Shown in pieces: positions 58,145 to 64,000 of a stretch of DNA of 64,000 bases (the first letter of the stretch is position 1; each line of letters opens with the position of its first letter). This DNA comes from Batrachochytrium dendrobatidis JAM81 (Eukaryota; Chytridiomycota; Chytridiomycetes; Rhizophydiales), in the NCBI RefSeq assembly GCF_000203795.2, contig NW_006281103.1, forward strand, positions 629,658 to 693,657. Direction: 5' to 3'. The translations under genes and the position numbers were made by a program. A model generated the notes under the pieces. It had not been told where the DNA came from and made no database searches. It worked only from the letters and a program-made list of their open reading frames with translations.

Positions 58145-60191
58145 ACAATTGACCGAGTTTCCTTCGCTTGGGGGATCAACGAGCTATGATGGGCCTCGAC
58201 AATCAGCGCTTTCATTCTCATCAATATCAGGTTAGACTTTTCAAGTTTCTATATTTATACATATTATTCTCTTGCATATTAGATTACTCTTGTGTTGTAT
58301 ATTGGCAATAATGCATTTGTCATTATTCCAAAATCTGAAACTTATTAATTGGTCGATTAGCAGCAGGAATGCCGTCTCAGCATCATCAAAAATCTATCCA
58401 ACAACGACTATCTGCAACAATGGGGATTCCACAGCAAACAAGAGAGGAAATTTTAATGCTAAACTTGCTTGGTGGAAATGCTCAACTTCCACCATTGCAG
58501 CCAGCATCCACTGTAGCAACTCGAGAAAACGCAGCGCCAAACATCAGCGCGTCGATTATGTCAGACTCTGCCATTGCGTCCGCTACTTCTGGATTGTCTG
58601 AATCCATTTACTCTTTTGACGTGAATGGGAGCACATCTCGTTTAAAACAGCATCAATCACAGCAATCACCCGTTGGTGGATTGTCGACTTCCATGATTTC
58701 AGGAGGTCAATCACCCATTGGACACGCTGGTAGTTTGAGACGGTCTATGGAGGCTTCTGGTCTTCGTTTAAATGGAAGTGGTATTGAGAATGGTGCTTCG
58801 TCACAGCAATTGAAGGCGTTGGCAAACTGGTCTCATCAACAAGGGTCAGATCTTGCGTCTAAATTGGGTGGAGGTCAGACCACTGCAAGTGATATATCTG
58901 GAGAGCGAGCATTGCTATCTGCTCTTAATGCATCATCGACAGAAACCACAGCTTCTGGAAGCAGTTTACTTTCCGGGCGTGGCATAGATTCGTATATAGG
59001 TTCACAAAAGCAACAGCAAACACAAATCCAGCAGCAACATGGACTTTTGGGTTTAATTGATGTAATTCGCATGACCAATGATGATGTAACAACACTTGCA
59101 TTGGGATGTGATTTACCTAGTCTTGGTTTGAATCTCAACTCAAGCGATCCTATCTACTCGACATTCATGAGTCCCTTTGCCGATGTGCCATCCGTTGGTG
59201 CAGATCCAGTGTTTTCTATTCCACCCTGCTACGCGCCATTAGGATCGTTGACGTCACTTGGGTCTTTGGCCACTCCTACTGGATCAGCAGGTTCTCAGCA
59301 TCCACCAAGTTTACTTTCAACGACTCCACCAGCAATATCCAAAATAGCGTCGCTGGCGGATGAGTCACTACTATATATCTTTTACGCCATGCCCAGGGAC
59401 ATACTGCAAGAAGCAGCAGCACAAGAGTTGTATGATCGTTCATGGCGATTCCATAGGGAGCTAAAACTGTGGGTGTGTAAAGAAACTAATCCAGTTGGAT
59501 CTTCAGCAACTTCCGAGTCGTTTGCTAAAGGAAATGGGTTTGAGCGTGGTGTGTATATCTTTTTCGATCCACTAACGTGGAGCAGAGTTAAGAAAGAATG
59601 GGTGTTGTATTATGATCAACTTGAAGGACGAATACCTGCTTCTAAACTCGGAGCTAATCATGGCGGTAAAGGTGATACTACTATGCTAAACTCTGATAAA
59701 ATTTCCTCTATTACTGGTGCAAGTGTTAATGGGGTTGGCACTGCAAGTTCTTCTAGCTACGCTCAATTGTCTGGCAATTCAATACTCTCCGGCTCAGGTA
59801 AGCATGTTTTTTATAATATAGATTGATTTGTATCTACAAACTAACTCCAGCCATTTGACTTTTCAATCTAGGTCCATCAGGGACGCTGCCGTTTTTTGGA
59901 AGCAATACAGACTCTGCTGCAAGCACAACATCAATACTCATGCATGCATTGACGCCCAACATATCCAATTTGTCGATTGGTAACACAAGTGGATTGATGA
60001 ACTCTAGTGGTACAGACTCATCTGCAAGTGGTGGTATTGGATCGGGCAGACAGAACATGGGCATTATGGGAGTGGGTCAAGAAGCTAATGGGATGGCACG
60101 AGTAGGAAGTAAGTCAGAACTAGGAATACCTTTGCGATCAGGTATCAACGGGGTAACCAATGGCAGTGGAGCGTGGGGCAGTTTCAACTAG
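58145..60191 (+). CDS. NOT2: CCR4-NOT complex subunit NOT2 (CNOT2), 5' exon unresolved
   Basis: Exons 58145-58230, 58361-59797 and 59872-60191 join in phase. The first one found encodes QLTEFPSLGGSTSYDGP, the short N-terminal motif seen in CNOT2 proteins, but lacks an ATG. Candidates are MNERQL... from an 11-base exon at 57417-57427, or the same plus an exon at 57527. A long Ser/Gln-rich linker follows. The NOT-box domain lies near residues 365-460: DESLLYIFYAMPRDILQEAA, then ELYDRSWRFHRELKLWVCKE and RGVYIFFDPLTWSRVKKEWV. NOT2 dimerises with NOT3/5 and docks on NOT1 in the deadenylase and transcription complex. A low-complexity Gly/Ser tail of ~120 residues after the NOT box is unusual, as most family members end near it. 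Confidence 0.88.
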
Positions 60192-60230
60192 AGACTGTTT
60201 TAGTGTTAATGCTATCAGATGTCCATTTAC

Positions 60231-61253
60231 AGTCGTAGTCACGTAAAATGAAACACTTTTCTGTATTCATCTTGCGTCGAAGCTTCTATTTTGCTTGGGA
60301 ATAAACAATGGTCAAATATTCGTTGTTTTCCTACTAAAGATTGACTTGAATAGACTTGCGAGTTTTTCTGTGCTTGAAACTGCTTGAGAAACTTGGTGTT
60401 TATCAAGCGATTGTCTGCAAGATTTATAAATACTATGAAACTCGATCCTTTGCGACATGGCTGCTTGTTAAATAGTCAACGAGCCATGTCCAATCAGAGT
60501 GTATGGCTTTGTGGCATGGTGTGTCCAAAACAAAATGTACATTGGGGAATATTATACCAGTGCGATTGCTCAAAAAATTCAAGTACTGAAGCATTCACTG
60601 CTTTCTTGATCAGTCTCCAAACACAACGGGGTTGGCAACATCAGGACATAATTCCTGGTTTCAAACTCATCTTTGTTATACCCTAACATATTGAACGTGT
60701 TTGTAATCTAGTTCAAGAAACCCAAGACGACAGTCCTGGAAATAAAATTATCATTTTCATGCCAATCACAATGTTCAGTTTGAACAGGGTCCAGATGGCA
60801 CAATGACCAGTCAATTTGGCACCAATCATTTTAGGACACTTACAGACATTGTGGTTGTTTCATTTTATGCAAACACGGTTAATTCCCGAAAATTAAACAA
60901 TAATTGTTTCATTAATGATGCCAATCTTACTGGACAAGATTGTTTTTTGAACTCGTTAGTTGACTGGTCTTGATGTTCACATCTCTTCCAATACATTCCA
61001 CATCCTTGACATCTCTTTAACCTCCAACTTTCCTTTCCTTCAAACCAAATACTGTGTGATTGGCATGTATAATTGCATTCCTGATATATTGAACTGGAAC
61101 GCAAACACATCTGATATTAGGACACAAGAGTTTCAATAAAAATAATACATTTTCAATAACATCGAACATGTAACGATGTTTATCCCAGAGCAAAATAAAG
61201 TCATTACAGGACCAATACAAAAGTGTTTCATTTTATGAGAATACGGCTGTGGA
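60231..61253. mobile_element. Composite MITE, about 1 kb, with matching outer TIRs
   Basis: The left end CAGTCGTAGTCACGTAAAAT continues GAAACAC; the reverse complement of the right end CAGCCGTATTCTCATAAAAT also continues GAAACAC. A third terminus-like block (TTTCATTTTATGCAAACACG) lies at 60861-60880, so two elements probably sit back to back or nested. The right part (60880-61253) matches 49768-50073; the left part matches the 2335-2872 family. No transposase frame is present. Confidence 0.7.
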
Positions 61254-61432
61254 ATAGACAAACCAAGATACTCGAATGATAAATCCAAAGCCATAATTAT
61301 CGCCAGTGCAAGATCCCAATAGATGCACATTCAATTCCTATACGATCAGTAAGAATATCTTTGAAAGCCTAATACATAGCAGCCAGAATTCATGCTAAAC
61401 CAAATAGATGGCTTGCTTGCCAAGAACATCCA

Positions 61433-62274
61433 TTACCAGTCACCACCACCGCCGTCATTATCATACGAGATGTTGTCATTATCATACGTGACGTTGTCAT
61501 TATAAGTTTCGTTGTTGGTTTCGTAAGTATTGTTGGTAGTTTCGTAAGTATTGTAGACATTACCACCTCCACCACCACCATTGTAGTCGTTGTAATCGTT
61601 GTAGCCTCCACTGTGATGATGATGATGACCTCCAAAGAGACCACCACCTCCTCCAAAAAGACCGCCCCCACCACCACCTCCGCCAGTGAACATCTTGCCA
61701 ACCAACGATCCAAGAACAGCACCGCCGGCACCACCAGCCATGGCAGCGCCTGCTGTACCCAATGCGGAACCGCCACTAGGTTTACCAAAACCAAACATAC
61801 CAGGCTTTGAGGGAGCTTGTGGGGCTACTTGAGTGACCATAGGGGCAGCACCATAAGGCTGTGGTTGCATATAAGGTTGTGGTTGCATATAAGGCTGCTG
61901 AGGTTGTTGCATATAAGGTTGCTGAGGCTGCTGCATATAAGGTTGCTGAGGAGGTTGTTGCATATAAGGTTGTGGTGGACCATAACCCTGTGGTGGGACT
62001 GGACCGCCGCGGTCTGACTCAATAGGCTGATATGGAGGAGGAGCAGAAGGTGCCGATGATGGCGGTGGTCCAGGTGGTCCAGGTGGAGGAGGGCCAGGTG
62101 CAGGACCTCGGGGATCGTCCCAGCTGGACACATTGCGAGTAGTATCTAGTCACATAATGTCAGTAGGACTCTCAAGACAGTTGATAGTAGAAATGACTGA
62201 CCATAAAAAAAGTGACGGGAGTACTGGGCACTCCATTGCTGCACCCATCCAGAAGGAAGTGGTCGATTGTCCAT
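61433..62274 (-). CDS. WW-domain protein with Pro/Gln repeats and a glycine zipper
   Basis: Two exons (62274-62202 and 62145-61433) join to 261 residues. The WW domain is split by the intron: LPSGWVQQWSAQYSRHFFY then DTTRNVSSWDDPRG, with both signature Trp residues and the aromatic pair. Next comes a Pro-rich stretch (PGPPPPGPPGPPP, PPPY), then repeats of QQPYMQ. A glycine-zipper segment (GTAGAAMAGGAGGAVLGSLV) could insert into a membrane or self-associate. The tail is Gly-rich with HHHHH, then Tyr/Asn/Asp repeats such as YNDYNDYNGG. The PPPY motif could be bound by this or another WW domain. Function unknown; a membrane-associated scaffold is plausible. Confidence 0.85.
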
Positions 62275-62337
62275 CGCAATAGTGTCAGATAGTCTGGATA
62301 AATTCGCAGTTTAATTGGTTTTGAACACACATTCTAG

Positions 62338-62345
62338 TCACGTGA
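62338..62345. promoter_or_regulatory. TCACGTGA box upstream of the WW gene
   Basis: The palindromic box lies 63 bp upstream of the ATG at 62274. It also lies 182 bp downstream, in the reading direction, of the stop codon of the PP2A methylesterase gene. Confidence 0.5.
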
Positions 62346-62526
62346 AATTGGTTTCTAATTCTGCAAATTACCTGCTGATCGTAACTAAAACAAGGGTTGA
62401 ACGCAAAATAAAACATTCGGGTTCAACAGTCCAATTTGGTATTTTTGAAATCAATTCATTGTGTTGAAGTTCAAACTAGGATCAAAAGTTGTATTGGAAA
62501 TATACGTTAAATTTAATGGTTCATTT

Positions 62527-64000
62527 TCATGACGAGTGTTGTACTGAAGATTTTAGAGGTGGAATGGGAAAGCGCTTGATGGTAACCAAAGACTGATTAC
62601 GCTTCCAAAATTCGTGTAAATCTCTGGCAAGCCTATCTGGAGCATCCTCTTGAATATTATGTCCACTTTCAAGATAAATCTCCATTTGGAATTTGCCTAA
62701 ATATTGCCATGTAATTGAAGGATATAATCGTTGTAAGCTCCCATTGAATTTAAATCAAGTGCCACGATGTAATACTAAATAGATTTAAATACCTTGCATC
62801 TGCCCAATCGTGAGTGGTTTATCAAGTCGATCTGCCTCTAAAAACATACTCATTGAATCAATAAAAACGTCAACACAAAAACAGTTTTATCTACAACACA
62901 TTCAAGGCAAACACGCACCTGCAAGAACCAACAAACGACCGGCGCGAACAGCCAAAAACTTTTCTGATAGATTGTCAAACCAATCTTTCCAATGATGACT
63001 TGTTTTTTGCAGGTCAGTACGCCATATTAATTTTCCTGATGGGATTTTAATAAGTTGGTCGATGATGGTTAGACGAGCAAGTTCGATATTTTTAACATGG
63101 TTGTTTTTGGCACTAAAATATTGCAGTTGAAAGATAATACAATTTTTAGCTGGATATAAAATCCAAAGAGTAGACTACACGGCTGAATGATTTATAGCTG
63201 CACATCATACAGCCATATAACTTACGCCCATTGTATTGCCTCATCTTCCGAGTTAAACATGCTAGGACGAGCTTGCAAGATTCGTTTCATGTGAATCAGA
63301 GAATCGATCGCAGTACCTATTTATATTTGAGTTTTAAAGTCCAACAGTTATATACATGATAAACAATCTATTCTAAGCAGAATCAGTCATGAAAATGGAT
63401 CTTGCCTTCAACCACATCCAAAACCACAACACCACGAACTCCTTGAACAAGTGATCTGGACATGGCATCAACTACGACAGATCCTCCAAGACTATAGACG
63501 ATGAAATACAGAAAAGTGTAAATATAATTCGAGTCAAGTTTATATTGGTCCCAACCAAAAAAATGTCGGACAGGTTAGATTCTCCAACTTGACAGAGTTG
63601 GCTAATAAACCAAGTACAATATCAGAGGAAGTATAAAATGACTAACCTATGTCCGACCAATATGATGTCCCTTTTGTGGGGCTGAGGATAGCAGTGATTG
63701 ATAATAGCAGCCAAGTCATTTGAAAGTACGTTCAATGGAATATCTTCAGATTCCGAGGCAGTTGATCCTATATATACCCAATCCACACATTAAAGATGAA
63801 TATTGATTCGTAAAACTAAACAGCAGTTGGACTGCTCGACGCAGACAAAAGGGAAGAATCAAGGTTACCATGAGCACGAGCATCATAACAGAGAATCGAG
63901 CATTCTGTGGATGTCGATACAGTAGTTAGATTTTTGAGATTCTGGGCCAACTTATACCAAGTCATGGCAGTATGGCCAGCTCCATGATGCAAGACATACA
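62527..64000 (-). CDS. PPE1: Protein phosphatase methylesterase 1 (PME-1), 5' part outside window
   Basis: A split alpha/beta hydrolase running off the right edge. Reading inward: HHGAGHTAMTWYKLAQNLKN with the oxyanion-type HGAGHT motif, CSILCYDARAHG, IINHCYPQPHKRDIILVGHS, an exon with LGGSVVVDAMSRSLVQGVRG then VVVLDVVEG, TAIDSLIHMKRILQARPSMF, a helical exon ending LRAGRLLVLA-like, and YLESGHNIQEDAPDRLARDL with the catalytic His. The stop is TGA at 62529-62527. GHSLGG is the nucleophile elbow, and the MKRILQARP stretch is typical of PME-1, which removes the methyl ester from the PP2A catalytic subunit tail. At least seven introns are visible. The start and N-terminal regulatory region are not in the window. 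Confidence 0.9.

Noticed and set aside
1..64000. CRISPR array, prophage, bacterial operon or biosynthetic cluster
   Set aside because: The gene content is intron-rich eukaryotic housekeeping. No regularly spaced repeats, phage genes or clustered biosynthetic enzymes are present.

Overview
The window reads as nuclear DNA of a compact, AT-rich, early-diverging fungus. A zoosporic (chytrid-type) genome is my best inference, not something the sequence proves. Support: single-copy eukaryotic housekeeping genes broken by many short GT-AG introns (mostly 50-120 nt), genes on both strands with short spacers, no bacterial operon features, and small non-autonomous DNA transposons in the spacers.

Layout. 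1-3300: a truncated gene tail at the left edge, an Ecl1-type small zinc protein, and two copies of a terminal-inverted-repeat (TIR) element. 3300-11500: an UNC-13/Munc13-like exocytosis protein and an orphan single-pass membrane protein. 12400-18900: a PPR protein, a C7orf25/DUF1308 protein, a small inner-membrane-like protein, a complex I subunit (NDUFB10 type) and RPA2. 18977-22214: a 455-bp inverted repeat that brackets SKP1 and a split four-TM membrane protein gene. 22463-30132: a degenerate OTU-fold protein with UIM-like motifs, an STK32/YANK kinase and a coiled-coil protein. 31356-33135: a secreted carboxylesterase. 33846-41504: beta-adaptin, the mRNA cap methyltransferase and cofilin. 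41754-54057: VPS52 (GARP), an OPT transporter, a DOPA-dioxygenase-like protein and the Golgi golgin CASP. 54246-64000: a ThrE/DUF1212 transporter, CCR4-NOT subunit NOT2, a WW/glycine-zipper protein and the start-less 3' part of PP2A methylesterase.

Several genes belong to membrane traffic (UNC13-like, beta-adaptin, VPS52, CASP), but nothing suggests an operon or dedicated cluster; the grouping is probably chance. Exon phases were checked by hand for most genes, and summed coding lengths are multiples of three wherever coordinates are given exon by exon.

Most interesting signals: (1) an OTU-fold protein in which the catalytic Cys and His positions read as Ser and Gln, with UIM-like helices at the C-terminus; (2) a MITE family with a CAGCTGTATTC-type TIR that sits just 3' of genes, carries AATAAA on the strand of those genes, and in one case lies inside an intron where that hexamer is altered; (3) a CACGTG box placed 57-76 bp upstream of six start codons; (4) a 14-bp perfect inverted repeat of TATAAATA between the divergent beta-adaptin and cap-methyltransferase genes; (5) the 455-bp equal-length inverted repeat around SKP1.
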